Shown: positions 23,924 to 32,517 of the stretch, piece by piece | Position numbering within the stretch: position 1 is the first letter of the stretch | Layout of the letters: each line of letters opens with the position of its first letter | DNA from: Mycolicibacterium porcinum | Lineage (GTDB): Bacteria > Actinomycetota > Actinomycetes > Mycobacteriales > Mycobacteriaceae | Reading direction: 5' to 3' | Length of the DNA stretch: 64,000 bases | Assembly: GCA_002086835.1 (NCBI GenBank) | Contig: MVIG01000002.1 | Location: 434,001 to 498,000 of the forward strand | The notes under the pieces: generated by a model | Seen by the model: the letters and a program-made list of their open reading frames with translations, nothing else | What the model was told of the DNA's origin: nothing | The model's database searches: none | Made by a program: the position numbers and the translations under genes

Positions 23924-25057
23924 ATGACCTCTCTGATCGACTTCATCCTGGACCTGTTCCGCAGCCCCGCCTCGGCAGCTTCGTTCATCGCCGATCCCGA
24001 CGGCAGCCTGCGTGACGCCGGCCTGCCGAACGTGACGGCAGCCCAGCTGCACGCCGTCGCGGCCACCGCGGCCCCGGCCGGCGTCCTGCTCGGCGGCGGC
24101 AACCCGGTGCTCGGCCTGCAGCGCGCGGTCGCCGACCACCACAGCATCCCGGCCCAGTTCGCCAACCAGGTCGCCTCGCCGTTCTCCCCGCAGACCCAGT
24201 TCGCGCCGGAGGTGGCCAGCCGCAACAACACCGATTTCGCCAGCCACAACGACACCGACCTGGCCAGCCACAACAACGTCCCGATCATGAGCCCCAACCA
24301 GGACGCCGGCGCCAACGCCCAGCAGGGTGCGTTCAACCTCGGCTTCGGTGACATCACCCTCGGCGACAAGAGCACCAACACCGCCACCAACGGTGGCGTG
24401 GTGGTCGACGGCGACAACAAGGGCGACATCGTCAGCGGTGACGGCGCCGTGCTCGGCGACGGCAACACCACCAACAACGGTGACGTCTGGGCCGGTTCGG
24501 GTTCGCACGTCAATGTGGGCAAGGACAACGCCATCGAGGACAGCTCGCAGCACGCCGGCGGCGATGTGGTGTCCGGCAACGACGGCCCGGTGATCAAGGA
24601 CGTCGACATGAGCGGCGGCCACGGCGGCGGCGCCTCCGGCGGCGACAGCCTGATCGGCATCGGCAGCGGCGGTGCATCCGGTGGCGACGGCGGCAACGCC
24701 GGCTCGATCATCCTGACCGACGCCTCGACCCACGCGGTCGGCGGCAACCAGACCACGGTCGGCGGTGACTACGGCAGCCGCAACACGCAGGACAACTCGA
24801 CGCACACCTCGGTGTCGACCGAGTCGACGCACAGCGTCGAGGACAACTCGTCGAGCTACACCTCGAACATCGCGTCGAACAACGACACCGCGTTCGCGTC
24901 GAACAACGACACCGCGTCGCACAACGACACGTCCTTCGGGTCGCACAACGACACCAGCTCGGCGCTGGGCTCGGGTAACAGCTACGACTCGCATTCGCAG
25001 TCCCACACCGACGTCGCGTCGCACAATGCGACCGACACCGGGTTCGACGCCTTCTGA
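23924..25057 (+). CDS. iniB: IniB, with an Asn/Asp/His/Thr repeat tail
   Basis: The first gene of iniBAC, the operon induced by cell-wall inhibitors such as isoniazid and ethambutol. 377 residues here against 479 in M. tuberculosis. The N-terminal domain (MTSLIDFILDLFRS, ADPDGSLRDAGL, then VLGLQRAVADHHSIPAQF) matches IniB. The remaining 270 residues differ: instead of a Gly/Ala-rich tail there is a Gly/Asp/Asn/Ser/Thr-rich tail with many NNGD, SGDG and (F/T)ASHNDT units. ATG 23924 with AAGGG eight bases upstream; the open frame from 23720 is leader. No signal peptide or membrane helix. Role unknown. Confidence 0.9.
   Translation: MTSLIDFILDLFRSPASAASFIADPDGSLRDAGLPNVTAAQLHAVAATAAPAGVLLGGGNPVLGLQRAVADHHSIPAQFANQVASPFSPQTQFAPEVASRNNTDFASHNDTDLASHNNVPIMSPNQDAGANAQQGAFNLGFGDITLGDKSTNTATNGGVVVDGDNKGDIVSGDGAVLGDGNTTNNGDVWAGSGSHVNVGKDNAIEDSSQHAGGDVVSGNDGPVIKDVDMSGGHGGGASGGDSLIGIGSGGASGGDGGNAGSIILTDASTHAVGGNQTTVGGDYGSRNTQDNSTHTSVSTESTHSVEDNSSSYTSNIASNNDTAFASNNDTASHNDTSFGSHNDTSSALGSGNSYDSHSQSHTDVASHNATDTGFDAF
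24218..25050 (+). repeat. In-frame low-complexity repeats in the iniB tail (SHNDT, NNDTAF, SGDG types)
   Basis: Short Asn-Asp-Thr units occur at about 24218-24285 (three copies) and 24870-25040 (about seven copies, including SNNDTAF twice in a row). They flank a Gly/Asp-rich block. They are coding repeats, not CRISPR: units are 15-24 bases and unequally spaced. Confidence 0.8.
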
Positions 25058-25071
25058 TCCGATCGCCACAC

Positions 25072-25107
25072 GGGCGGGGGCCATCCGTACGCGGGTGGTC
25101 CCCGCCC
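25072..25107 (+). promoter_or_regulatory. Hairpin in the iniB-iniA intergenic region
   Basis: Arms 25072-25083 (GGGCGGGGGCCA) and 25096-25107 form a 12-base stem with one G-U pair and a 12-base loop. It lies 14 bases after iniB and 45 bases before iniA with no T-run. It may act as a partial terminator or an RNA-stabilising end that makes iniB more abundant than iniAC. Confidence 0.6.
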
Positions 25108-25152
25108 TATTGGCGCGCCTACCGTTGAGCCCGGCACGCAGGAGGAAATCTG

Positions 25153-27009
25153 ATGACGCAACCCAATGACCCGCGCAAGGTCGCGGCCGGCGGGCCGGCC
25201 AGACCAGTCAAGGTGATCGTCGAACTCATCGACCACACCAGCACGATCGCCGCCACCTACGACCGCGGCGACCTCGTGGAGCGGCTCCGCGTGGCCAAGG
25301 TGCGCATCAGCGACCCGCAGATCCGGGTGGTCATCGCCGGCCAGCTCAAACAGGGCAAGAGCCAGCTGCTCAACTCGCTGCTCAACATTCCGGTGGCCCG
25401 CGTCGGCGACGACGAATCCACCGTGCTGGCCACCGTGGTCGCTTACGGTGAGCAGCCGTCGGCGCGGCTGGTGGTGGCCCGGCCCGACGGGGCCGAACCC
25501 GAACTGATCGACATCCCGCCTTCCGAGGTGACCAACGACCTGCGCCGCGCGCCGCAGGCCGGCGGCCGTGAGGTGCTGCGGGTCGAGGTGACCGCGCCGA
25601 GTCCACTGCTCAAGGGCGGGCTGGCGTTCGTCGACACCCCGGGTGTGGGCGGCCTTGGGCAGCCGCACCTTTCGGCGACCCTGGGCCTGCTGCCCGACGC
25701 CGACGCGCTGCTGATGGTCAGCGACACCAGCCAGGAGTTCACCGAACCGGAGATGACCTTCATCCGGCAGGCCATCGAGATCTGCCCGGTGGCAACGATT
25801 GTCGCGACCAAGACCGATCTCTACCCGCACTGGCGCGAGATCGCGGGCGCCAACACCGGCCACCTGCAGCGCGCGGGCGTGCACGTGCCGATCACACCGG
25901 TCTCTTCCGTGCTGCGCAGCCATGCGATCCAGCTCAACGACAAAGAGCTCAACGAGGAATCGAACTTCCCGGCCATCGTGAAGTTCCTGTCGGACCGGGT
26001 GCTCAACCGTGAGAGCGACCGGATCCGCGACCAGGTGGTCGCGGAAATCCATTCGGCCGCAGAGCATCTGCTGCTGGCGGTCGACTCGGAGCTGTCGGCC
26101 TTCACCGATCCCGACGAACGCGAACGGCTCACCGCCGAGCTGGAACGGCGCAAGCAGGAGGCCCAGGATGCCCTGCAGCAGACCGCGCTGTGGCAGCAGG
26201 TGCTCAACGACGGCATCGCCGACCTGACCGCTGACGTCGACCACGATCTGCGCAACCGGTTCCGCAACATCACCCAGCACGCCGAGAAGGTGATCGACAC
26301 CGGCGACCCCACGCTGCACTGGGCCGAGATCGGCTCCGAGCTGGAGGAGGCCGTGGCTACCGCGGTCGGCGACAACTTCGTCTGGGCCTACCAGCGCGCC
26401 GAGGCCTTGGCCGCCGAGGTGGCCCGCACCTTCACCGAGGCCGGCCTGGAGGCGGTGCAGCTGCCCCAGATCGACGCGCGCGACATGGGCGCCGGATTCG
26501 GAGAGATGAAGTCGTTGGCCCGGCTGGAGGCCAAGCCGATCAAGACCGGGCACAAGGTGATCACCGGCATGCGCGGCTCGTATGGCGGTGTGCTGATGTT
26601 CGGCATGCTCACCTCCTTCGCCGGGCTGGGCATGTTCAACCCGCTGTCGCTGGGCGCCGGTCTGGTGCTGGGCCGCAAGGCCTACAAGGAGGACATGGAG
26701 AACCGCATGCTCCGGGTGCGCGGCGAGGCCAAGACCAACATGCGCAAATTCATCGACGACGTCGCGTTCGTCGTCGGCAAGGAATCGCGGGACCGGCTCA
26801 AGGGCATTCAGCGGCAACTGCGCGACCACTACCGGGGCATCGCCAACCAGACCACCCGCTCACTCAACGAGTCGCTGCAGGCCACCCTCGCCGCGGCGAA
26901 GGTCGAGGAGAACGAACGCAACAACCGCATCCGGGAGCTGGAGCGGCAGAAGAACATCCTGACCCAGGTGGTCGACCACGCCAAGAGCCTGGCAGGCGAA
27001 GGCAACTAG
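25153..27009 (+). CDS. iniA: IniA, bacterial dynamin-like GTPase
   Basis: A 618-residue dynamin-like protein. The GTPase domain has G1 GQLKQGKS (about residues 63-70), G3 DTPGVGG and G4 TKTD. A long helical stalk follows. A hydrophobic membrane-inserting loop lies at about 478-506 (GVLMFGMLTSFAGLGMFNPL). The C-terminus is a charged helix. IniA of M. smegmatis is known to remodel and cut membranes, and IniA is induced by wall-active drugs and linked to drug tolerance. ATG 25153 follows AGGAGG by seven bases. It lies 95 bases after iniB and 56 before iniC. Confidence 0.96.
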   Translation: MTQPNDPRKVAAGGPARPVKVIVELIDHTSTIAATYDRGDLVERLRVAKVRISDPQIRVVIAGQLKQGKSQLLNSLLNIPVARVGDDESTVLATVVAYGEQPSARLVVARPDGAEPELIDIPPSEVTNDLRRAPQAGGREVLRVEVTAPSPLLKGGLAFVDTPGVGGLGQPHLSATLGLLPDADALLMVSDTSQEFTEPEMTFIRQAIEICPVATIVATKTDLYPHWREIAGANTGHLQRAGVHVPITPVSSVLRSHAIQLNDKELNEESNFPAIVKFLSDRVLNRESDRIRDQVVAEIHSAAEHLLLAVDSELSAFTDPDERERLTAELERRKQEAQDALQQTALWQQVLNDGIADLTADVDHDLRNRFRNITQHAEKVIDTGDPTLHWAEIGSELEEAVATAVGDNFVWAYQRAEALAAEVARTFTEAGLEAVQLPQIDARDMGAGFGEMKSLARLEAKPIKTGHKVITGMRGSYGGVLMFGMLTSFAGLGMFNPLSLGAGLVLGRKAYKEDMENRMLRVRGEAKTNMRKFIDDVAFVVGKESRDRLKGIQRQLRDHYRGIANQTTRSLNESLQATLAAAKVEENERNNRIRELERQKNILTQVVDHAKSLAGEGN

Positions 27010-27065
27010 GCTCCAACAGTTAGTTTCGATTTGGTTTTCGGGTTGGAAGGGTTGGACTCCGCAGC

Positions 27066-28559
27066 GTGAGCACGGCCGATCAGGTGCGCTCGATTCTGGG
27101 CGGCACCATCAAGGCGTACCGGGGTGACCCGGCCTACCTCAATCGGCCCGACGTACACAACGAGCTCGACCGCATCGGGCGCAGGCTCAACCAGCCGATC
27201 CGCATCGCGCTGGCAGGCACGCTCAAAGCGGGCAAGTCGACGCTCGTCAACGCCCTGGTCGGGGAGGACATCGCGCCCACCGACGCCACCGAGGCGACCC
27301 GCATCGTCACCTGGTTCCGGCACGGGCCGACGCCCAAGGTGACCGCCAACCACCGCGGCGGCCGCCGCTCCAATGTGCCGATCGCGCGCGACCCGCACGA
27401 CCGGGGCCTGACCTTCAGCTTCGCCGGGCTCAACCCGGATGACGTGCTGGACCTCGACGTCGAGTGGCCCGCTGCCGAGCTCGTCGACACCACGATCATC
27501 GACACCCCGGGAACCTCGTCGCTGTCGCGTGACGTCTCGCTACGAACCCACCGGCTGCTGGTGCCCGAGGACGGCGTGCCCCGCGTCGACGCGGTCGTGT
27601 TCCTGCTGCGCACCCTCAACGCGGCCGACATCGCGTTGCTCAAACAGATCGGTGAACTGGTCGGCGGGTCCTCCGGTGCGCTCGGCGTCATCGGGGTGGC
27701 CTCGCGAGCCGACGAGATCGGCGCGGGCCGCATCGACGCGATGATGTCGGCCAAGGACGTGGCCAAGCGGTTCACCGAAGAGATGGACAAGACCGGGATC
27801 TGCCAGGCCGTCGTCCCCGTGTCCGGACTGCTCGCCCTGACCGCCCGCACGCTGCGGCAGAGCGAATTCGTCGCGCTGCAGAAGCTGGCCGGCATCGAGC
27901 CGGCCCAACTGACCAAGGCGATGCTTTCGGTGGACCGGTTCGTCCGCGAGGACAGCGCCCTGCCGGTGGACGCCGCCACCCGGGCGGCACTGCTGGACCG
28001 GTTCGGCATGTTCGGTATCCGGATCTCGATCGCAGTGATGCACGCGGGGGTGTCCGACTCCGTCGCCCTGGCCGACGAACTGCTGGAACGCAGCGGCCTG
28101 ATCGCCCTGCGTGACGTGATCGACCAGCAGTTCGCGCAACGTTCCGAGCTGCTCAAGGCGCACACCGCGCTGCTGTCGTTGCGGCAGTTCGTGCAGGCCA
28201 ACCCGATCTACGCGACGCCCTACATCCTCGCCGACATCGACCCACTGCTCGCCGACACACATGCCTTCGAGGAACTGCGGTTGCTCAGCCTGCTGCGCTC
28301 GCGCCCCACGACACTGAACGAGGACGAGATGGCCTCCCTGCGTCGCATCATCGGCGGCTCGGGAACCGACGCGGCCAGCCGGCTCGGGTTGCAGCCCGAC
28401 GCCCCCTTCGACGGACCCCGCTCGGCCTTCGCCGCGGCGCAGCGCTGGCGGCGGCGGGCCGACCATCCGCTCAACGACCCGTTCACCACACGGGCCTGCC
28501 GGGCCGCGGTGCGCAGTGCCGAGGCGCTGGTCGCCGAGTACTCGTCACGCCAGTACTAA
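27066..28559 (+). CDS. iniC: IniC, dynamin-like GTPase partner of IniA
   Basis: A 497-residue protein (493 in M. tuberculosis). It shares the dynamin-like GTPase domain with IniA: G1 AGTLKAGKST (near residue 50), G3 DTPGTSS and a degenerate G4 in VASRADEIG, where TKxD would be expected. The stalk is shorter and lacks the strongly hydrophobic loop of IniA, so it probably works as a partner and not as an independent membrane cutter. GTG 27066 is the start; the ribosome site is weak (GGAAGGG about 15 bases upstream), suggesting low or coupled translation. It ends 30 bases before the second Hsp70-like gene. Confidence 0.94.
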   Translation: MSTADQVRSILGGTIKAYRGDPAYLNRPDVHNELDRIGRRLNQPIRIALAGTLKAGKSTLVNALVGEDIAPTDATEATRIVTWFRHGPTPKVTANHRGGRRSNVPIARDPHDRGLTFSFAGLNPDDVLDLDVEWPAAELVDTTIIDTPGTSSLSRDVSLRTHRLLVPEDGVPRVDAVVFLLRTLNAADIALLKQIGELVGGSSGALGVIGVASRADEIGAGRIDAMMSAKDVAKRFTEEMDKTGICQAVVPVSGLLALTARTLRQSEFVALQKLAGIEPAQLTKAMLSVDRFVREDSALPVDAATRAALLDRFGMFGIRISIAVMHAGVSDSVALADELLERSGLIALRDVIDQQFAQRSELLKAHTALLSLRQFVQANPIYATPYILADIDPLLADTHAFEELRLLSLLRSRPTTLNEDEMASLRRIIGGSGTDAASRLGLQPDAPFDGPRSAFAAAQRWRRRADHPLNDPFTTRACRAAVRSAEALVAEYSSRQY

Positions 28560-28589
28560 CGAATCGGGCTCTCGCGTCGACATACAGGT

Positions 28590-30458
28590 ATGCGTGATTG
28601 CCTGGGGTTGTCCGTCGGGGCGACCAATCTGGTGGCGATCGCTGATCATGCGCCGCTCGTGCGGCGGGCGGTGCTCACCGTATCCGCGCAACACGGGCCC
28701 GTGGTCGGCGTGCCGTCATCGGCCGACGACGGGTTGGTGTTCACCGATTTCGTGGGGCGCGTGGGCGACCCGGTGCCTCTGGTCGCTCCGGACGGCTCGA
28801 CGCATCACGCCGAGTTGTTGTTGGCCGGCGCGGTCGAGGCGCTGACGCGGGAGTCCAGCCCGGCACATCGTCCCGACGTGTCGGTGGTGACGGTGCCCGC
28901 GCATTGGAGCTCGGCGGCTGTCGATTCTGCGCGGCGGGCGATGCCCGGCGTCCGCGTGGTTCCCGATTCCGTCGCGGCGTTGACGGCCATCCAGGCGCAT
29001 CCGGGTCTGCCCGCCCGCGGGGTCGTAGCCCTGTGCGATTTCGGTGGATCCGGCACCAGCCTGACCCTTGCCGACGCTTCCGCCGGGTTCGCCACCATCG
29101 GCCAGACGGTGCGGTTCGACGAGTTCTCCGGAGATCTGATCGACCAGGAAGTGCTGCGCCACGTGCTGCACAATCTGGAGGCCGAACCGGCCGGCACCGC
29201 AGCGGTGGCCGCGCTGGGCCGGCTGCGCGACGAGTGCCGGGCTGCCAAGGAACGACTGAGCGATGAGGGCGCGACGAGCCTGGACGGGCCTGCCGGCGCG
29301 ATCAGGCTGACCCGTGCCGAACTGGACGCGGTGGTGTCCGGCCCGCTCGGCGGCGTGATCGACACCTTGCTGGACCTGCTGCGCCGCAACGGCATTCACC
29401 CCGCGCAGCTCGCCGCATTGGTCACCGTCGGTGGTGGGGCGCGCATACCGCTTGTCACCCAGCGACTTTCCGAGGCCTTCCGGATGCCCGTCACCACCGT
29501 GCCGCAGGCCCAGGTGATCGCCGCTGTCGGGGCCGCACTGCTGGGCCGCCGCGGCGCCGACGAGACCGCGACACAGGTGGCGGTGGCGCCCGCCTCGGTT
29601 CCTCTGACGGGCACGGCAACGGTGGCCGCGTCGGCGCTGGCCTGGTCGGTGGAGGACTCGGCGGCCGAGGTCGCCGCGTTCGTCCCGGAGTCGGTGACCG
29701 AGGATTCGGCCCGGCCGGAATTCGTGTTCGCCGAGCCGCCCGTGCCGCCCGCTCCACCTCGCGTTGCCTGGTACCGGCGCGGGGGAGTGGTCGCCTACGC
29801 GGGGGTGTTCCTGGCCGTCGTCGGCACGGTCGGCATGGTGCTCTCGGCACGGGCTGACCGCCTCGACGCTTCGGCGACCTCCAGTTTGTCCGCGCCGCAG
29901 AATGTTCCGGCCGAGTCGCCTTTGGAGCCGGCCGCCGCCTCTGCACCGCCGACCCGAACCGTGGTGGTGCGTGACCCGTCATGGCCTGGGCCTAGGGCTG
30001 GCACGCCGGCTGCTGCTCCTCGCCCCGCGGCTGCGCCATGGTTGGTGCAGAGTCGCCAGAGCGCGCCGCTGGCCCCGGCCCGGCCGGCTCCGGCGCCGCA
30101 GGCGCCCCAGCCTCGACCGGCCGCGCCTGCGCCGGCTCCTGCGCTTCCGCCTCCGCCCGCCGCGATCCCGCCGATCCCGGTGCCGCCGTTGGCGTTTCCG
30201 CCGGTGCCGCTTCCGCAGTTGCCGATCCCGACGTTCAAGCCTCCGGTGTCTGAGCCGTCGCCATCGCCGTCGCCAAGTCCGAGTCCCACGCCTACGCCTA
30301 CGCAGGAGCCCAGTCCGTCGCCGACGCCTTCACCTACGCCTACGCCGGAGCCGACGCCTACACCTACGCCGGAGCCGACGCATACTCCTGAGCCGACTGC
30401 GGCGCCCGAGCCGACCAAGACACCCGAGCCGACGCAGGCACCTGCGCCCACTCCCTGA
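28590..30458 (+). CDS. Membrane-anchored Hsp70/actin-fold protein with Pro-rich tail (Rv0312-like), copy B
   Basis: A 622-residue paralogue of the protein at 21109-22893. The nucleotide-binding domain has [29 protein letters not shown] and [17 protein letters not shown]. The linker leads through AWYRRGG to a transmembrane helix (about residues 397-416). The last 200 residues are Pro/Ala-rich and then PTP/PSP/PEPT repeats, predicted extracytoplasmic. There is no DnaK-type substrate domain. ATG 28590 lies only 30 bases after iniC with no terminator between, so it is very probably part of the iniBAC transcript. A hairpin follows the stop. Function unknown. Confidence 0.88.
   Translation: MRDCLGLSVGATNLVAIADHAPLVRRAVLTVSAQHGPVVGVPSSADDGLVFTDFVGRVGDPVPLVAPDGSTHHAELLLAGAVEALTRESSPAHRPDVSVVTVPAHWSSAAVDSARRAMPGVRVVPDSVAALTAIQAHPGLPARGVVALCDFGGSGTSLTLADASAGFATIGQTVRFDEFSGDLIDQEVLRHVLHNLEAEPAGTAAVAALGRLRDECRAAKERLSDEGATSLDGPAGAIRLTRAELDAVVSGPLGGVIDTLLDLLRRNGIHPAQLAALVTVGGGARIPLVTQRLSEAFRMPVTTVPQAQVIAAVGAALLGRRGADETATQVAVAPASVPLTGTATVAASALAWSVEDSAAEVAAFVPESVTEDSARPEFVFAEPPVPPAPPRVAWYRRGGVVAYAGVFLAVVGTVGMVLSARADRLDASATSSLSAPQNVPAESPLEPAAASAPPTRTVVVRDPSWPGPRAGTPAAAPRPAAAPWLVQSRQSAPLAPARPAPAPQAPQPRPAAPAPAPALPPPPAAIPPIPVPPLAFPPVPLPQLPIPTFKPPVSEPSPSPSPSPSPTPTPTQEPSPSPTPSPTPTPEPTPTPTPEPTHTPEPTAAPEPTKTPEPTQAPAPTP
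30259..30455 (+). repeat. Repeats encoding PSP/PTP/PEPT units
   Basis: Degenerate six-base units (CCTACG, CCGACG, CCGAGC types) encode Pro-Ser, Pro-Thr and Pro-Glu pairs at the end of the Hsp70-like copy B. Part of the coding sequence. Confidence 0.85.
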
Positions 30459-30469
30459 GTCGCACTTAA

Positions 30470-30508
30470 ACCGAGGATTACTGCTTGATATTGACTGGAA
30501 TCCTCGGT
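30470..30508. terminator. Hairpin terminator between convergent genes
   Basis: ACCGAGGATT (30470-30479) and AATCCTCGGT (30499-30508) are perfect inverted repeats with a 19-base loop. It lies between the ini-region Hsp70-like gene (+) and the AbiEi-like gene (-) and can serve both. Confidence 0.75.
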
Positions 30509-30516
30509 CTTGACGA

Positions 30517-31452
30517 CTATGCGGCGCGGTCGAGTCGAGTGAACGCACAGCCCGGGCCACACGGGCGGCCCGCCACCGCGATTCCGTGGCGCGCCAAGAC
30601 CTGAGCGATCTTGCTCGCGGTCTGACACGGCCGGTCGAAGACCTGCCCGTAGGACAGCCTGACGGTCGAACGGCCGTCGACCGCTGCGTCGAGATCTCGC
30701 TCGAAGTCCGCATCTCGCCTGGTCGCCGAATCGTGGTACACCCGGCCGTCGAGCTCGACGATGAGCTGTTCGCCGTACTCGGCATCGCGATAGCAGACGC
30801 CGACGGATGACGTGGCCCGCTGCTGTCGCTTGGCGCGGGGTAACCCGTGCGGCCGCTCGACGCGCGCGAGATAGCCGTGCTCAAGCACCGAGCAGGTGCC
30901 GTCGGCGATGTCGACGAGGACCGCGCGTAACCAGCGGCGACGACGGACCCGTGCCCGAGAATCGAGCATCTGCAACAGCCGATGCGCGGTGGTGCGCCGC
31001 GATTGACAGGCGTTGGCCAGGACCGCGATGGCATCGAGTTCAGATCTGGCGCGGCACGCGACGTCGAGCACGGCTTCGTCGTACCGCATCCGCGGTGGGC
31101 TGACGTTCCACAGCACCCGCTCTTGAAGGTTGACCAGGTGGTGAATCCGGACTCCCGCCGGTTCGGCCAACACCGCCCGCTGTTGTGCGACGGCGACGTG
31201 GATGGGCAACGTGTCGGCTCCGAGAGCGGATTCGAAGCACAGGGCGGCCGGAGCCGCGTAAAGCACTGCGGCCCACGCCCGTTGCGGCCAGGTCAACGGT
31301 CCGGTGTGGTCGACATAGACGCCTACGTGCACCCGAGCCCACTCGTTGCGTCTGAGCAGTCGCCGAATCTCGTGCTCCCGCAGGCCCGCATCCAAGACTT
31401 GCCGACGCGAGATCACCCCGTCCTGCCGGCGAAGCACATGGTCAACGTCCAC
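30517..31452 (-). CDS. AbiEi-type N-terminal domain / DUF559-like nuclease-fold protein
   Basis: A 311-residue protein common in mycobacteria as orphan copies. The N-terminus (LRRQDGVISRRQVLDAGL, then IRRLLRRNEWARVHVGVY) is the winged-helix domain of AbiEi-type antitoxins. The C-terminal part (ELDGRVYHDSATRRDADFERD, then VRLSYGQVFDRPC) looks like the DUF559/very-short-patch-repair endonuclease fold, with a candidate Asp/Asp-x-Asp active site. No AbiEii-like toxin gene is adjacent, so it should not be called a toxin-antitoxin module. GTG 31452 gives the family N-terminus. It lies last in a minus-strand series and faces the ini region. Confidence 0.8.
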   Translation of the reverse strand: MDVDHVLRRQDGVISRRQVLDAGLREHEIRRLLRRNEWARVHVGVYVDHTGPLTWPQRAWAAVLYAAPAALCFESALGADTLPIHVAVAQQRAVLAEPAGVRIHHLVNLQERVLWNVSPPRMRYDEAVLDVACRARSELDAIAVLANACQSRRTTAHRLLQMLDSRARVRRRRWLRAVLVDIADGTCSVLEHGYLARVERPHGLPRAKRQQRATSSVGVCYRDAEYGEQLIVELDGRVYHDSATRRDADFERDLDAAVDGRSTVRLSYGQVFDRPCQTASKIAQVLARHGIAVAGRPCGPGCAFTRLDRAA

Positions 31453-31529
31453 CGCCTCGATACTCGTGGACGGCTGTGACGGCCGCCAGAGGCACTTCCA
31501 GGACCTGTGGATAACCGCCTGCGGCCGGG

Positions 31530-31991
31530 CTAGGGGTTATCCGCCGCGGGCGCCGGACTTGACGTTGTCACCGGTGCGGTCGTGGTGGTCGTCGTCGGCG
31601 GAGTCGTCGTGGTCGTGGTCTCGGTTGTGGTGGTGGTCTCGGTCGTCGTGGGGGTCGTCTCCTGGACCGTGGTAGTCGTGGGCACCACGGTTTCGGTGAC
31701 GGTGTGAGTCGGCGCCGGAACCACGGGCGCCGTGGTGGCGACCGATGTGGTTGTGGTCGGCGTGGTCGTAGTGGTGGTCGTCGTCGACGGGGAGTCTGAC
31801 GAGAACAGCTGCACCAGGGCGTAGATGACCAGTGCCGCGATGACTGCGCCCGCAGCGCCCATGCCGATCAGTGCGGCGGGCTTGCGGTACCAGGGAACAG
31901 GCTCGGGAGCAGGTGGCGCGGGTGGCTCGGAGTACTCGCCGTAGCTGGGGGCGTACTGGGTGGGCTCGTCGTCGTCGTAATAGTTCGACAC
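31530..31991 (-). CDS. Small single-pass membrane protein with Thr-rich extracytoplasmic tail
   Basis: A 153-residue protein. The N-terminal 38 residues are acidic and Pro/Tyr-rich (MSNYYDDDEPTQYAPSYGEY). Next come the juxtamembrane PWYRKP, a transmembrane helix (about 39-63, ALIGMGAAGAVIAALVIYAL) and a tail of 90 residues that is more than half Thr (runs of eight). The juxtamembrane motif and tail type are shared with the Hsp70-like copy A, but the ATPase domain is missing. GTG 31991. An eight-base inverted repeat (GGATAACC/GGTTATCC, 31509-31542) overlaps its 3' end. Function unknown. Confidence 0.75.
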   Translation of the reverse strand: MSNYYDDDEPTQYAPSYGEYSEPPAPPAPEPVPWYRKPAALIGMGAAGAVIAALVIYALVQLFSSDSPSTTTTTTTTPTTTTSVATTAPVVPAPTHTVTETVVPTTTTVQETTPTTTETTTTTETTTTTTPPTTTTTTAPVTTSSPAPAADNP

Positions 31992-32010
31992 TCGCCGATG
32001 GTAGGCGGGT

Positions 32011-32478
32011 TCAGCCGCCCGGCGGCGGATACAGCGTGCGTGTCACGTTGGTGCGCGGCCGGTGGCGCGTCGTCGTCGGGTACTCGCCATAGCCGGCGCT
32101 GCTCGACTCCGTTGTCGTGGTGGTGGTCGTCGACGTCGGCGACGTCTCGGACGTGGTCGAGGTCCCAGAGGTCTCTGAGGGCGACGTCGTCGAGGTGTCC
32201 GACTCGCCGGGTATGCCGTACTCGGTGGTGATGGGCAGGCGGCTGGAGGTGGTGCGCGTAGTCGTGGACTTCGTGGTCTTCACCGTCGTCGACGTGAAGG
32301 TGGGCGGGACGAAATCGATCGGCGCATCCTCGGGCCCTCCCGATCCGGTCAGCGCGATCGCCGCCCACACCACCAGGCCGATCACGGCGAGGGCAGCCGC
32401 GCTGGCCCCCGCCACCGCCGGCGTCGAATGATGCCAGGGCGCCTCGGGCTGCCCCTGATCGTCGTCGTCACCGGTCAC
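32011..32478 (-). CDS. Second small single-pass membrane protein with Thr/Ser-rich tail
   Basis: A 155-residue protein. The N-terminus is acidic (MTGDDDDQGQPEAPW), followed by one transmembrane helix (about residues 21-45, AGASAAALAVIGLVVWAAIA). The tail is Thr/Ser-rich (STTVKTTKSTTTRTTSS and more) and ends in RTLYPPPGG. It lies 19 bases upstream of the other Thr-tailed gene, and the two may be duplicates that diverged. GTG 32478. The tail is a plausible substrate for protein O-mannosylation after export (inference). It follows the LLM oxidoreductase gene on the same strand. Function unknown. Confidence 0.72.
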   Translation of the reverse strand: MTGDDDDQGQPEAPWHHSTPAVAGASAAALAVIGLVVWAAIALTGSGGPEDAPIDFVPPTFTSTTVKTTKSTTTRTTSSRLPITTEYGIPGESDTSTTSPSETSGTSTTSETSPTSTTTTTTTESSSAGYGEYPTTTRHRPRTNVTRTLYPPPGG

Positions 32479-32517
32479 GGGGTCCGATACTATGCCCGGC
32501 CTCCGAGCGGGTCTCGA

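Noticed and set aside
24218..25050. CRISPR-like short repeats
   Set aside because: The units are in frame, vary in length and encode SHNDT-type peptide; no constant spacer length and no cas genes.
30517..31452. Type IV toxin-antitoxin module
   Set aside because: Only the AbiEi-like domain is present and no nucleotidyltransferase toxin is adjacent; such orphan genes are common in mycobacteria.
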